Positions 12,060 to 25,679 of a stretch of 64,000 nt of DNA are shown here, piece after piece. This DNA comes from Rhizophagus irregularis. Lineage: Eukaryota > Glomeromycota > Glomeromycetes > Glomerales > Glomeraceae. The notes beneath the pieces were generated by a model that saw only the letters and a program-made list of their open reading frames with translations, ran no database searches and was not told the DNA's origin. Both the position numbers and the translations under genes were made by a program. The stretch covers positions 2,780,501 through 2,844,500 of the forward strand of contig NC_089444.1 in the NCBI RefSeq assembly GCF_026210795.1. Direction: 5' to 3'. The first letter of the stretch is position 1. Each line of letters begins with the position of its first letter.

Positions 12060-12860
12060 CATTGAATATAGGATACGATAAACAAGTTTATGAGAATGGC
12101 GACTTAAAAAAATATATTCTCAACTTGGAACAGGGCACCCAACAATCTTTGGTCCTATTAATTACAGATTCTTCTATTGTCGACTTCAAGTCTATCCATA
12201 TCAAATAGGTTAGTTGAATGTAGATGTCTTGAATGTAATGGGCAATTCGTAGAAGAGCTATTTTTTTGTAGGTCCAAGACGCCGAAGGTATGTGTTAACG
12301 TTCCGATTTTTTAATTTTTTTTATCGAAACGTTTTTAACGTTTCGAATGTTTTTTTTTTAAATTTATCGGAACGTTTGTTAACATTCACGAAATGACGAA
12401 CCAATATTCAAATGATGATCTAGTTATCAAGGAAAAATTATTCCTAAAACCACCAAGACAAGATCCTGTAACTCTTGAGGAACTGAACTTAGATTTATTA
12501 TTCCAACAGAACCAACTGATACAAATCATGGCTAACCCAAACCCAAGCTGATTTTCAAAACTAGATCTCTACTTTTGAATCCACCTTGAAAGTCAGACAG
12601 GGAGAACCTTTAATAGACACTGAACTTCTTCAATTTAACCAACTTTGATGATGGCTAATGGCTAGAAGCAGAATAAGTAACCTAGTTTAACAAGATGATT
12701 TTCAGCACTTTGGGCTACACAGCCAAGAGTTAGAAAATTCCTCCCTTAAGTTACATATGAACTCTTCACACACAGTTATCACCAAATTACCCCAATGTGG
12801 CGACGAAAATCCTAGCATTCTGTATTATAATTTCAAAGAATAGTTCAAATATGGATGCCG
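12060..12860 (+). pseudogene. Decayed transposase-like gene with a CxCxxC motif
   Basis: Several short plus-strand stretches look coding but are interrupted. About 12069-12210 reads a 40-odd residue stretch with no Met; about 12208-12300 reads LVECRCLECNGQFVEE followed by SKTPKVC, a CxCxxC zinc-binding type motif; 12393-12551 reads an ATG-started stretch with KPPRQDPVTLEELN; and 12690-12840 has a further coding-like stretch (DDFQHFGLHSQELENS). N-terminal CxCxxC motifs are found in CMC/Tnp2-type transposases, so I infer a relic of such a gene, split by introns or frameshifts. The identification is weak, and no catalytic domain is visible. Confidence 0.35.
12294..12390. repeat. Imperfect inverted repeat
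   Basis: GTTAACGTTCCGAT at the left pairs with ATCGGAACGTTTGTTAAC at the right; the centre also folds (CGAAACGTTTTT / AACGTTTCG). About 95 bp, inside the decayed gene at 12060-12860, so possibly a small inserted MITE. Confidence 0.55.
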
Positions 12861-15800
12861 TCAAAAATATATACGACATAAGCCGAAGTGTCGAATTTTT
12901 TTCATGTTGAAAATCCGTAACCGTAAAAAAAAACCCCCATATGTCGTAATTAATTAAGACGCTGACGCCGTAATTGCTGCCGTAATTCGCCTAATAGTAA
13001 TATAAAGTCTAAATAAACAAACTACATAAGATATACAACAATTATATATAATTTTCAAATCAAACATACCTATCAAAAGTAATCATACATTACAAAAAGA
13101 ACATATAGTGATTGCAATAATAAATGGATAACAACCTTCCTTTTCCGTTCTTTCCCTTTCGATATGACAGGCACCTTTATCTGGGATCCAGTAAATTCCG
13201 CTATGATCAGCTTCATGGATTGTCGATTTTTATTTAGAATTCGTATTGAAACTCTTTTAAAAATTTGTCATTTTCATCTGCTGTAATGACTTTAAATGCG
13301 TATGTGAATTGTGATTAAACAGATGCGCATGTGAATTGTGATTCAACAAAGTTCCGTAAACAGGTGAGCCAAAATCATCAGCCGTCAAACATGTATAAAT
13401 GACTCTTGAGTTAATCGAGACAACATTCCAGGAATTATTGGATCAAGTGAAATAATTGTTTCTGTTGGAGATAATACAGTAGCATGTGTAATTATGATAA
13501 GTAACAAGATTATTTTTTTTAAAAAAAAGAAATAATCTATTTGCAACACTGGTGATAAATGTATGCGCCAAAATCAAAAATAATAATAATTTTGTATCTA
13601 ATAAAAAGAAATGAATAAATGGAGATCAGAAACATACCGTATATCTATAAAATGACGTGATCAATTAAATGTTAAAGTTTACAAATGTGCTGAAAAGAAC
13701 CAAATAATAAAAATAAACATACCATAATTAATGTAAATTGACACGCATATCTCCTTAATTCTTTATCTTATAAAACTTATAGATTTTATTTTTTGACAAA
13801 CTTTAATACCGTCAAAAGCATTGTAACCACCATTTTTCATCAACTTGACGCTCGTACTCATTCATTTACACGCTAGTTTTTAATTTTACGTGGTTTAATT
13901 GAGGATAAACAGAGGAAGAAAATATCCAAGTCTCTGGTCTTTGAGTAATGGGGTTAAGCCTAGAAAAATATGGTTGTGAATTGTGATATATTTTTAAAAC
14001 CTCTCGCATCAGCCTTAAATGCCTAAATTAAAATCAAAATGAAAATATTAATAAATCATTCGTATTCATGTATAGCTTTTGTGGATGAGTTATCAAGTTT
14101 ACCTCCAAAATTTCTCATTTTATATATCTTAACAAACTCCTGGGCGTCTTGTCATTTTTGGGAATATCAAAATTGGGTTTCTATCTTTTAAAAGAGAATT
14201 TAAACTTTAATGTTTGGTGGGTTTAACACCTGAAAAGTATTTTTAATAACCTATTACATTGTAAATTTTTTGCATTTTCGGTCTGGAAGCAACGATTTTC
14301 GTTGTAACATTTGATGAATGAATGATAAGGGGATCCCAACACTTTATATGAGAAAATTATTTTGTCGTACAGATTGTCGCATGATCAGCGGTACAACGCT
14401 GTAAAACTTGACCAGTCATGCTGTACAGTATATGCGAGTTACAGATCAAGAAGGTAAACTTTTAATGAAATCAAAATACGTGTTCTTACTTCATTTCTTT
14501 GTTTCGCGGTAGTCTAACCATATCTTCACCAACAATCGTTTATCAATGTACTATATACTGTATATCTTTGCAATTTTTTTCTAATGGACTGTCAACAACT
14601 GTCAACAACAACTTTTTACAATTTCTTGACAAAATGACTTTATCGTTATTGAAATTTGTAAATAGCGAATTTCTTAATAATTTCGGAACCATATGATTAA
14701 CATTATCATTTTGTATAGTTTCTTTGATAATCGATTGTTAAATGACAATTTTCATTTAGAGACGTAAATTAAAAAAACATTAATTGTAAGTTGTAAAATT
14801 TTAGGATCATCTTTACAGTTTATTTTTTTTTTATATTTCTCAACTGTGTTGGAGATTATATATTAAAAAGGGGGTTCATTTACCCCCGTTATATTTTTAT
14901 TGATGTTACTAATATTAGAACGACAAATGGGAAGATTCTTATAAAGATTAAAATCCCGAAATACCAATAATTTCTAATTTAAGTCATTAGTCACTAGTCA
15001 GGGTCAAAATAATTATTTAGTGTTTCCTAATTGCATGGTTCTTTGTAATTCTAAACTATAACCGTATAACTCAGTTACAATATATTTTCACTATTAAAGA
15101 ATGCAAAAAAATCTCAGGAGATAATAACTTTAATGTATCTAATACAGTAATAAAAACGCAAAAAAAACAATATTAATATTATATTAAATAATCATAATCC
15201 TTACAATCACAGGTAACGTACAATCAAACCATAAAAATTTCAATGGATACATATATATATTATACTTGTACAGTATTTATAACGATAATATTTTTATAAA
15301 TATTTAATATATATAGAATATTCTAACTTTTAAGGTACATGTTACATTTTGGTATGAATAATAAGTATACTATATATACAAAATGACTTTTTTTTTTTTT
15401 GAAAGAAATCTTGCATTTTTTGAATATTTTTACATAATTTTCTGTAAACCTTATATAATTAATTTTACATAAGTTTTTTTTTTTCTAGTTTTATCCCTGA
15501 AATCCATGTGTAAACCATGCATTATTGACATATTGCAGTTTTAAGGAATTATTTGACAAATAAATAGTAATTGAAAAAAAAGAAAGCAGTACGAAGCACG
15601 TAAAATGAAATATTCTTTGAAGTGAATCAAAAAATTAAAATTTGACTACTTTGGTAGTACTTCATACTATATATCTTTCAAGCGTGATGTACGGTAACTT
15701 GCACCAATGAATAAATGAATGACGTTCGGCCGAATCCGTTGGGATCTGAGACGATCTACATAATTCCGATCATTTTTGGTTGCAAAGATGCAAGGAAAAA

Positions 15801-16983
15801 ATGAAAAAAAAGTTCCTAACGTAAGTAAGCGATTAAGTAATTTTATATTTTAAGAAAAATATTGAAACATATTGAAACATATTAACATATTGAAATATTG
15901 AACAAAAAAAAAAAAAAAAAAAGAAAAAGAAAAAAAAAAATTTCTGTGCATGAGAAATAAATATTTATTAAAAACACAACAACACACAATACAACACAAT
16001 ACAACAAATTTTATTCATTATTGGGGATGATTTACAGTTTACTAAACTAATTTTAATTTGGAGTAAATCAAACATATCATCGGATTATCACTGTTTTATC
16101 TTAACCCATAATTTATTAATTCATTGAATAATTCAATAATCCAAAATCCAAAAATAGAAATTCTGAATAAAAAAAAATATATAAAAATATATATTTATAT
16201 ATATATATATTATATATATATATATATAAAAAAAGTTATTTTTCAAAAAATTTGTTTTTCCGGTTTAAACTTTTTCATGTAAACAAGATACCGAATTCCG
16301 GATCCCCCAATATATAATATATATGTATATATAAAATAAAAACATAATTTATATTTATATATATTATAATATGATAAATTTTATTTATTTATATTTATAT
16401 AAATATATATATAGAATTACATTATATTAAAAATCTTGGCATAACTTTACGTATTACTATTAAACTTTAACGTTTGCATTGTTTCGACAAAAAAAAAAAA
16501 AAGGTTTGAATAAGTTTGAATAAAAATTACAGAATTTAATTTGCTCTTAAAATAACGCCATTTTCCCAGAAAAGTTAATATATATATAGGAATTTCCGAT
16601 CTTAGCCAGTTTCTGTGTACTTGTACAATCATGTAAATGAAATCTTGTTGATTAAAATATTTATATTACATTATATGATTATACATTGATTATGTTATTC
16701 GTCTGTGCATTTTATTTATTTATCTATTTTTTTTTTTCTCCTCAAAATTTGATTTATGATTTTTTTTTCCGCAAAAAAAAAAAAATTTTTTTTTTATTTT
16801 TTTGTTCACTAAAAAAATTGTTTATATATATTCGTAACGTTTAGGCAAATATTTTTAAGTCATCATTAAAAATATCCTCCCCGTTATATAATATTATTTA
16901 CTATTTCTTATTCATAAAATTAATTATTTTAATTTTTTTTTCTCTCTTTTATTTTACTCTCTTTTTTAAAAAAAGATCTTATC
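12861..16983. other. A/T-rich intergenic sequence upstream of the hydrolase
   Basis: No gene recognised in about 4.1 kb. The sequence becomes simpler toward the hydrolase: A runs at 15905-15945, (TA)n at 16176-16229, and CT/T-rich tracts just before the hydrolase ATG, which is common in fungal promoters. Confidence 0.4.
16176..16229. repeat. (AT)n microsatellite
   Basis: Almost pure alternating A and T, with short TTT/AAA interruptions. Confidence 0.85.
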
Positions 16984-17982
16984 ATGACACAACAACTTCC
17001 ACAACTTCCATCAATTCAACGAGTTTTTCTTGAATCAATTGTATCGTCATCAGACCCTGAGGGACGTTTCGTAGAAGTCAATGGAGTTCAAGCATTTTAT
17101 AAATTAGTAATCCCAGCAAGTCATCGACAATTAATACAAAAAAAGCAACTTGTTCCAAATGAACCAAATAAACCTGTAATACTTTTATTACATCAAATTC
17201 TTGGAAATCAATATACTTGGAGACATCTTATGCAACCTTTAGCTGATGCTACAGGATGTCATGTTATTGCTTATGATAGAATAACTTTTGGATTTACTGA
17301 AAGACCTACACAATGGGAAGAAGGAAAAAATCCTTATACTCAAGAAGCGTCTGTAGAATTTGCGTTACAATTTGTGAATAATTTAGGATATGGGGAGAAA
17401 AAGATTGTATTTGTTGGAGTATCTGCTGGTGCTGCTATAAGTTGTACTATTGCTATCAGATATCCACATTTAGTACATTCTTTATGTTTATTAGGTCCTT
17501 CTATAAGTCCTGATGATCAAGGACCACCACCAATTGGTAGACATATATTAGGTTCAGCTCCAGGTCGTCTTTTCTTAAAAGCTGCATTATATCGTTATCT
17601 ACCACTTACGACTCTTTATCATGACCCAGATTCAATTCCTGATTGGGAAACTGTAGTAAAACCAAATTATCGAGTTCCTTTAACTTTACCAAATTTTTAT
17701 GAATCACTTTCATGGTTAATGAAATATTTTGTACCATTAGAAATTTTACCTCATAAAAGATATTTAGCACAAGTACCAATGTTATATATATCAGGTGATG
17801 ATGATAAATATTTACATATTGATAAACACAGGGAAATTTTCGATGATATTATTTCAGTTGCTCCTTCAGATGCTAAAATTGAATTTAAAGTAATACAAAA
17901 TTGTGGTCATTTACCTCAAGATGAAAAACCTCAAGAAGTTTTAGATTCCATTATTAACTTTTTATATAGAGTTGGAATTTAA
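16984..17982 (+). CDS. Alpha/beta-hydrolase fold protein
   Basis: An intact 332-residue single-exon gene. Beta strand and oxyanion region VILLLHQILGNQYTW at about 65-79 (His-Gln where many members have His-Gly); YDRITFGFTERP at 97-108, the usual D-R-x-G-x-G-x-S region in altered form; nucleophile elbow GVSAGA with Ser147; acid at ISGDDDKY (Asp272-274, Asp273 or 274 most likely); catalytic His309 in NCGHLPQDEKP. The full triad is therefore present. A cap region rich in Pro and aromatics occupies about 175-255. No signal peptide, so probably cytosolic. Family members hydrolyse esters, epoxides or related bonds; the substrate cannot be told. The start follows a pyrimidine-rich leader and fits the family length. 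It is the only gene between 8.2 and 22 kb with no damage. Confidence 0.9.
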   Translation: MTQQLPQLPSIQRVFLESIVSSSDPEGRFVEVNGVQAFYKLVIPASHRQLIQKKQLVPNEPNKPVILLLHQILGNQYTWRHLMQPLADATGCHVIAYDRITFGFTERPTQWEEGKNPYTQEASVEFALQFVNNLGYGEKKIVFVGVSAGAAISCTIAIRYPHLVHSLCLLGPSISPDDQGPPPIGRHILGSAPGRLFLKAALYRYLPLTTLYHDPDSIPDWETVVKPNYRVPLTLPNFYESLSWLMKYFVPLEILPHKRYLAQVPMLYISGDDDKYLHIDKHREIFDDIISVAPSDAKIEFKVIQNCGHLPQDEKPQEVLDSIINFLYRVGI

Positions 17983-19268
17983 TATTATTTTGTGCCATTC
18001 GTTTTTTTTATTTTTTAAAAAGAATGTTTTAATCGTTTTTTTTTTTGGTTTTTTTTCTATGAAAAAAAAAAAATTTTTATTTTTCTCGTTATCACTTAGT
18101 ATTATCAGCGTTTATTTATTCGTTTATATTTTATTTGTTTCATTTTTTTTTTTTTGTTAAATACTGGTTATTACATTAATTTTATTTTATTAATTTCGAA
18201 GAAAAAGATATCACGAGAATTTATTGAAATATGATTATACATACTTTGTCTTTTTTTTTTTAAAGATTTTTTTTTTTTTTATTGTTTTTTTTTTTTTGAA
18301 AAAAAAAAAATTTTAAATTAAGTTTTTTTTTTTTACAAACTTAAAAAAATTTTAAATTTAAATCTATTTTCTTCTAAGTCTAAAAAAAAAAAATTAAAAT
18401 AAATCCATTATCTTAAAAAAAAAAAATGATTTTTTAAAGTCTTACAGTTATCGATTTACATACAGTACATGTATAATTGTATATGGTCAATGCGTGTTTA
18501 TATGTGTTTATATGAACTTTTTTGTATCTGATTTTTTTTTGATTTTGTTATTTCCTATTATTTTCCTATTGGAATTTTTTTTTAATATATTATATTAAAA
18601 AATTATTTGTTATTGTCTGTCCTTGAATTGTTAATTATCTTTTTTTTTTACGATTGTTTTTCATTTATCGATTTTTTTTAGTATTATTAACCACTCCGAA
18701 TTTATAAACCGATTTTATTTCGATTTTTTGCATTATCTATTAGTATTATTAACTCGCTCTCCGAATTTTACGCTAAAATTTGTCCACCCCAAATTTTATA
18801 AACCGATTTTATTTCGATTTTTTGCATTATCTATTGGTATTATTAACCCGCACTCCGAATTTTACGCTAAAATTTGTCCACACCGAATTTTATAAACCGA
18901 TTTTATTTTCATATTTCTTCATCCATACTAAAAAAATATAAAAAAACGCTCCGAAAAAAAAAAATTAATTTGTACAATATTAGTCAACAAAACTTTTATC
19001 ATCTGGTTGATCTACAGGGATTATTATTATTATTATTGAAATAACCCTTTTCCCAAAAATTAAAAAAAAGGGATTAATTTAAATTTTGATTAATCACGTG
19101 ATAAAAATTCCCAATAATGGTCTAAACTTATTTCCCCCCTTTTTTTTCACTTGATTTGATTTGATTTGATTGATTGATCAAAAAAATTCTAGGATCTAGA
19201 CCGTTCCAAATTTTTTTTTTTCGGGATTTTTCGGTATTTCGTTTATGCAACGAAGTTTTTTTTTTTTG
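17983..19268. other. Homopolymer-rich 3' flank of the hydrolase
   Basis: Long T and A runs and the 93-bp repeat at 18679-18910. The frame at 17972-18160 is a poly-Phe/Lys artefact of these runs. Confidence 0.5.
18679..18910. repeat. Tandem repeat, about 93 bp, 2.4 copies
   Basis: TTTATAAACCGATTTTATTT recurs at 18701, 18795 and 18888, with GCATTATCTATT, GTATTATTAAC and CCGAATTTTACGCTAAAATT between. Confidence 0.8.
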
Positions 19269-20064
19269 AATATATTTTCAAAAAAAAATTATTATTGACC
19301 TATTGAAAAACCTTTACTTTTTACCTTTCCTTTAGAAATTTTTTTTTGTTATTCTATTATAAAAAAATTTATGTTTTAAAATATTTTTTCTTTTTAAAGT
19401 TTAATCTTTTTTTTTTTTAAGTACGATTTGTAAACATTATATAATTGCTTCGTGTTACATATACAGGATTTATATATTAACCGATTAACCGAAAATTTTT
19501 TTTTTGCTATACTATTACCCTGAATATAATACTAATATGGTAGTAAAATTCGAATATTCTTAATTACAGTTTTATATGTTCGCTAAGCCACTATTGAGTA
19601 ACAATCTTTTTTCGCGATTGCATACATTTTATTAAAAATGTTTAAATAATTTAATGAATGAAGATATTTATGTTATGATATGTTTATTATTTATTTATTT
19701 TATTCATTAATTTATTTTAATATTGTATAATGTTGTTTTAAAGTAAATGTTAAAAAAAAAAACATTTTGGATTTAACCTTTTCTAATTTGATTGTTTGTG
19801 TGACATGATATTTGGGGGGAGAAAATAATAGGAGACAGAGTATTATTAAGGGAAAGAATTTTTTTTTTTAAAAAAAATATATGGTATTGAAGTATTGAAG
19901 TTGATCGTTATATTGAAGTTGATCGTTATGATCTCATTTTGTAGAAATGCGTAGAATATTCATCTATTCGGTTGATGTCATGTGACGAATGTGACGAATG
20001 TGACTTTGCGTGAATCAAAAAATTGTTGATTTCATAAAAAAAAACTGATGATATAACGATAACA

Positions 20065-20312
20065 TTTGAATGTATATCATATAATCCATTTAATATTGTA
20101 TATTCGGCAATATGGAAGTCATTGGAATATACAATAAAAAAAAAATATAAAGTATAACTGTACAAACTGCAGATAAAAATTTGAATGGATATCATATAAT
20201 CCATTTAGTACTGTATATTCGGCAATATGGAAGTATGACCCATTTACATTTGAATATTGGAATATACAATAAAAAAAATATATAAAGTATAACCGTACAA
20301 ATTATTTCTCAT
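20065..20312. repeat. Tandem repeat of about 116 bp, two copies (unit 1)
   Basis: TTTGAATGTATATCATATAA at 20065 and TTTGAATGGATATCATATAA at 20180 each lead into TCGGCAATATGGAAGT and GGAATATACAATAAAA. A minus-strand 92-residue frame (19926-20204) arises from this repeat; it is identical in unit 2 but has no recognisable domain. Confidence 0.75.
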
Positions 20313-21021
20313 ATTAAATATCATGAATATTTATTTATTCTAGAATTCACTATTAGAAAAAAGCTCTCATATCATAGATCAGGAAGTAGTAAACATTTGA
20401 ACATTTGAATCCTTTAGTGAAGAACTATCTATTAAAATGTTTTCTCAGAAAGAAAAATTTACGTTTATTTCTTACTTGAATAAATACAAATGTGTTTCAC
20501 AGAAAAGAGCATTTAAGTGGTATTAAAAGCGTACGTATTTAAGAAAGGAAGAAGTAGGTCGGACACTGGTCGAACCATGTAGTTATCAGAAACCGGGATG
20601 GTAAAGAACTTTCAACTTTCCAGTCAAAAGAATGTTTTGAATACTTTGGAGGATCGTGAAGATTGTATAGGAGAAAAATAAAAGGAAAGGTAATTTGAAA
20701 AATTCACTTAATATTTTAAATACGTAATTACGTATTTGTTAGTTTTATTTATGCAGAAATTCTAAACTTAGAAATATCCGTTTTACAATGTTTCAATGTT
20801 TTTTTTTTAAATTGGAGATGTATTTAGATATTTTTTTTTTGTAAAAAACTTTTTCTTTGTTACTATAGGAAAGAAAATTTAAAATATAAATTAAATTTAA
20901 ATTAATTAATCATTCCTCCAAATAATTATTTTTTCGTATTTTGATGTTATTAAAATAAAATTTATCGATTTTTTCATAAATTAATGTTATGACGAGAAAA
21001 TATTCTTTATTTTGTCACTCG

Positions 21022-21500
21022 TTGTTATTATATCAAAAAAAAAAAAAATAATAATCGATTCTATTGTCTATAGAAACCGTATTAAGTTGCAAAATGTAAA
21101 TAGGATTATAATGAATTCTTATAATTTTATTACGTGCATCGATTTTTTTTCTCAAAACTAGAAGTAGTAAAATGCTTGAATTGTAAAAATTTTTATTCTT
21201 GGTTAAACATTCCTCTTTTTGATTGGAAAAAAAAATAAAAAAACGTTATTAAATCAATATTATAAAAAAAAAAAATTTCGAATTCCGGTATTTCTAGGTC
21301 TGTTCGTCAGTGCTCATCAGTGCCAGCTGCCTATAAACAAAACTGTTATTAACGTTATTAAAACGTATTATTAGAAGTAGTTTCAAAACTCATCTGGGAT
21401 TCCGGCTACAGGAAATTTTTTTTTTTAAAAAAAAAGCTTTCAAGTTTCAAAATGAAACTTCGAACTTGAAGAAAAAAAAACTTTCAGATTTCGATTAGTG
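21022..21500. other. 480-bp segment present in unit 1 only
   Basis: Unit 2 goes straight from TTTGTCACTCG to TTATATGTCGTC (41500/41501), whereas unit 1 has 480 bp in between. GTTAT occurs at both edges, so this may be an insertion in unit 1 or a microhomology deletion in unit 2. No terminal inverted repeat is obvious. Confidence 0.6.
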
Positions 21501-22286
21501 TTATATGTCGTCTCGAAAAAATATCTATAAAGTTAAAGAGCACCGATGTATGAGTAACACGGGCCACCGTAACAACAAATTAATAACATATTTATCAAGA
21601 AAACGAATAGGAAATTAAGGAATTTATACGTCACCCTTTTTAGGGCGCTGACCATCACACTTAACATTACTTCCTTTAACGAAATATATAGACCATTATC
21701 ATGGTCCTGCCAAATTCAACCCATTAGTATTTAACGCCACTATAAATTACAATGATGAGATGACAGGTCACTTACCTCGTTTTAGTTCCACAACATTTAT
21801 CAAATCGTGTAATGTACGACCCTAACACCACTGTATCTTGTAGCAAAGTGGTCCCTTGGTAGGAGGGATGGGATTGGTATAAAGTTTAAAAAGTTAAAGG
21901 GTTAAGAGATTAAAGATTAGAGAGATGTTTGTAAAAGGGGAAAATAATTTTTAATACAATGTCGTTAACCAATCCGAAAAGTAGTCAAATGACCGAAACT
22001 TGCATGATCGGATGAATGAAATCACGTGAGCTCTTTGAGATGAGCTGATTTGGAAGTTTCATCGTCCAAATCATTGTAAACGCAAAATGAGCGGCAAATT
22101 TGGTGTATAATACTCGTTATATTCATGATCCTTTTTTAGAAAAGTTTGAAAGCACATGTTTTGATTGGATCATGAATTTTGGGCTTGCTTAATTGATTTC
22201 TTTAGTTTTTCTTTATAAATCGACTCGTGTTTTCGTAATTGTTAAGAAATACTGTAAGTTTCTGTGTTCATTATTAAACCATTTTA

Positions 22287-23640
22287 AAATGCAACAACAA
22301 AAAATTCAAGGGCTGGGAGGACTTACTTTATATCATGTATTAATAAGCAAAAAAGAATTCAACGTAAAGATTTTTTAACAAAAGTCTAATCGAATCTAGT
22401 CCTCAAGGTACATTATACAGTACATATTTTGCAAACCTTAATAATATGTCATAGGTTAAATCTTCCAAAAGTAATGCCAAATCCAATTCCCGACTTAGAA
22501 TTTCATGGTATTACAATTACCGATTTACCGATCATAAAGGAAATCTTTTCTTGAAACCTCCGTTTAAACAAGTTAAGAATGTTTATGAAGTAGCAAATAA
22601 TCTTGCAGTTATTGTATAGATTTAGGGCGTTCTATCAGAAGATGTTCCAGTTCAATGGAGTAAAAAATGTGTTGGATACGAAGAAACTAAAGAAGGTGGT
22701 TTGGTATTTTTTAAAGATCGTTCACGAGAATTTTGTGACATTTTAGTTGGTGCAGATGGAATAAATTCTCCAGGTAAATAAAACATTTTAAATATATTTT
22801 ATTCGCCCTTATTTATTTTCAACTGAATATGTGTTTTATATTCATCTTCTTTCAGTTCGAAACAAAAATTACTTGAATTACAAATTTTCGATTATGGAGT
22901 AACACTAATTAATGCAGGAGTAGCTGTACCTAAAAGTGTTATGAAATAAAACATTTCTACAAAGTTTAATTAATCTGTCCTTGGATGCCATATTTATTTT
23001 TTATTTTTTTTAATTCCAATTGAACAAGAACAAGGATAGAATTACAAACCACATTATAGAACATCAATATCCATTAGTTATCCTACTAAATTCGATAACG
23101 TTGAAAAAATAAAAGTTTATGATAATGATCCCGTATCAGTAGTTGAACGTTAAAAGGATGATTCGAAAATTAAGACCGCAACCGATTATTTAAGCATAAC
23201 AATCAAACCCCTGCCTTTGAAAGATTTCTTGTATTAATAATACGGGATTTGACTCCTAAAATAACTCCTGATCTAGAAAAATATCCACTTATTAATAAAA
23301 CTTATAATCCTGTACAACGAAGAGATATTAACCCGTTATCTGTAAATATATGGAAGAGTAACAATATTAGGAGATGCAGCTCATGCTATGATCCTGTAAT
23401 GGTATTTGTAACAATCATTTTATCTTATTATTGGATTAGGAATGAAGAATGCTCTTAAAGATGCTGAAATTTTTTTTCAAGCATTAATTAATTATTCTTC
23501 AGAAAATTATATTTCTTGTATTTAAGAATATGAAAATGAAATGTTAAAACGAACATCCGCAGAAGTGTTAAAAGGTAGATATGCATTGAAACAAGCTTCT
23601 CCAGTTGAAATAATACTATAAAAATTTTGAATGTTTTAAT
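22287..23640 (+). pseudogene. FAD-dependent monooxygenase pseudogene A (unit 1)
   Basis: An ATG at 22287 opens a short frame with QGLGGLTLYHVL, the GxGxxGL dinucleotide-binding turn of an aromatic-ring-hydroxylase-type flavoprotein, stopping after 30 residues. Further on come DILVGADGINSPV (the DG motif) ending at a GT..AG intron (22774-22855), then RNKNYLNYKFS/LELQIFDYGV in broken frames. At about 23360 the second FAD motif VTLLGDAAHAM is encoded but out of frame, followed by GLGMKNALKDAE. Stops and frameshifts separate all these parts, so no full product can be made. Members use FAD and NAD(P)H to hydroxylate small molecules. The related relics at 24715-25375 and 26404-26985 show a former local family. 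Confidence 0.8.
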
Positions 23641-24714
23641 GAATTTTTTTGATCGATAAAAAATGTTGGTTTCACGTGACTTATTGCGTCACCCTCGTTA
23701 ACCACAAAAATATTTTTACTACATCGGTCACATCCAAAATGTACATAAATATTTATTTATTTTCTTCTTAAATATTTATGTTTTCATACACATATGGGTA
23801 ATATATAATTTTTAAAATCGAAATATATATATACATAATGTATATATACAGTGAGTATTTTGTGAAATACATGGCCAAATTAGCCTAATTCTACCAGAAT
23901 TAAAATTTAAGCCGTATATTGTATCCGGGTCTTTTGACGTGAGGGTATTCTCAAAGGGGGTATCTTTAGCAGCGCGGTAAGGTATTTAAATATATGAAAT
24001 AAGTTAAAAATTATTTGCTGAATCACGCTGAAACTATTTTCCATTTTCTTTCATTACAGATTTTTTTATTTCTCCTTTCCTGATTTATGAAAATTGAATG
24101 TGAATCATTATTAAAATTGATAAAATAGTTCGGTGATAATCGGGATCGTGATTTCTAAAGTGATTGATTGCTAATACAGACAACAGTAATTACTGCGTAA
24201 TTATCTCTATTGACATTATCTGCCGTAATATTATTCCGGCTGCGGACATATTTTTGCGATCTATTATATTTGCGAATTTAACTATTAGTTTATCTTACAA
24301 ATCAACGACCCGAGTTATACTAATACATTTATGGTTCTATTTTCAATTACATTTAACGATTTCAAATTAATATGGCTGAATTTTGTCGGCTACTTGCACT
24401 TAGCAATGAATTAACGATTACAATTTATCAAGTATATTTAGAGTGTCGATAATAGTGAGGTTTAATCTAGCGCGTGTAAAAAAAATTTTCCAAGGCTAGT
24501 AACACAAAGAAGATGTTGGTGCTTAAAAGTAAAATTGTCTTCGAGACATTAATATTGGCGTCAAGAAATAAATGAGGAAATATAATGCAAAGTTTTATGA
24601 ATGAAGAAAAAGTTAAAGTCGTCCTAACGAAGGAATCACTTTTTGATCGACATTTAAGTAAAAATCTGTAAATTCTTACTTTCTGATTACTAAGTAAAAT
24701 TTATACTTTTTTTT

Positions 24715-25375
24715 GTTATGACTTATGATTACTGCTACATCTGCATCAAGTTTAGTTATTCAAACTAAAAGGGAAGAAATTAAATTATTTAATCAGAATA
24801 AACATATAAGGAATATATGATATATATAATATATTAAATTTACTCAACTAAAATGTCTCAAAATTCTCTCGTTCAATCCTAAAAATACCCAAACACTTTT
24901 AGTTTCTTCGTATCTAATACATTTTTTACTCACTGAACTGGAACATTACTTGATAGAACATTCGCGATAAGCTATAATAATTGCAAGATTATTTTCTGCT
25001 TCATAAACATCCTTGACTTATTTATATGGCCATGAAATTCCAAGTCGGAAACTGGCTTGCTTTTGGAAGATTTGAAGCAACTGAAGAGGGAATGCGATTT
25101 AAAGTGATTGTACTCCTTTACTGTTTAAAGTTATATGAAATCCTTGCCATCAATCTTTTTAAAACAAAACAGTCAGAGTTAGTTACAATTCACATGATGC
25201 ACTGTATTTTAGGTTTCCAAAATCAATATTATGCCGTACCTTGAGGACCGGATTCTCGTTCAAAAATTTTTACGTTGAATTCTTTTCTATCTGTTTTTTA
25301 TCAAAGTATGATAAAGGGAAGCCCTCTTAGACCTGCACTGATAATAATTATAGTTGGAATTTTTTGTTATATTTT
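24715..25375 (-). pseudogene. FAD monooxygenase pseudogene, inverted 5' half (unit 1)
   Basis: Reading the minus strand from 25375: PTIIIISAGLRGLPL (Rossmann GxGxxGL), then EFNVKIFERESGPQGT, then SNLPKASQFPTWNFM, which parallels NLPKVMPNPIPDLEFHG of pseudogene A. It continues to a stretch matching VKNVLDTKK and an intron-acceptor-like TTTTAG near 24765. Several stops. The plus-strand frame at 25026-25244 is only its antisense shadow. It ends where the plus-strand relic at 26404 takes over, so both may be halves of one gene separated by an inversion. Confidence 0.65.
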
Positions 25376-25679
25376 AAAATTTTAAAATGGTTTATAACTG
25401 AAATACTTGACAAGTTAATGAAGGAAAACAAAAACGATATTATGTACCTATTTATATAAAATTGACCGAACTCGTAATTCATATAATTCGAGATTTTATT
25501 AGTATATTAAGGTTCATTTTTTTATTAAAATTTATAAGTTTCTTGATTGAATATTTTGAGAAAATGATTAATTTTATTTACCAATTTAGTAAGAAAATCA
25601 TTCTAAATATAAAAGAAGATTCTTGGATCTTGGCCGGCATTACGGCACTATGCTTTAATTCTGGCCAACATCCCGCATC

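Noticed and set aside
19926-20204. 92-residue minus frame, identical at 40392-40670
   Set aside because: It runs over a 116-bp tandem repeat, has no domain, and identity is explained by the recent duplication.
25026-25244. 72-residue plus-strand frame
   Set aside because: Antisense of the inverted flavoprotein relic, which explains its coding-like composition.
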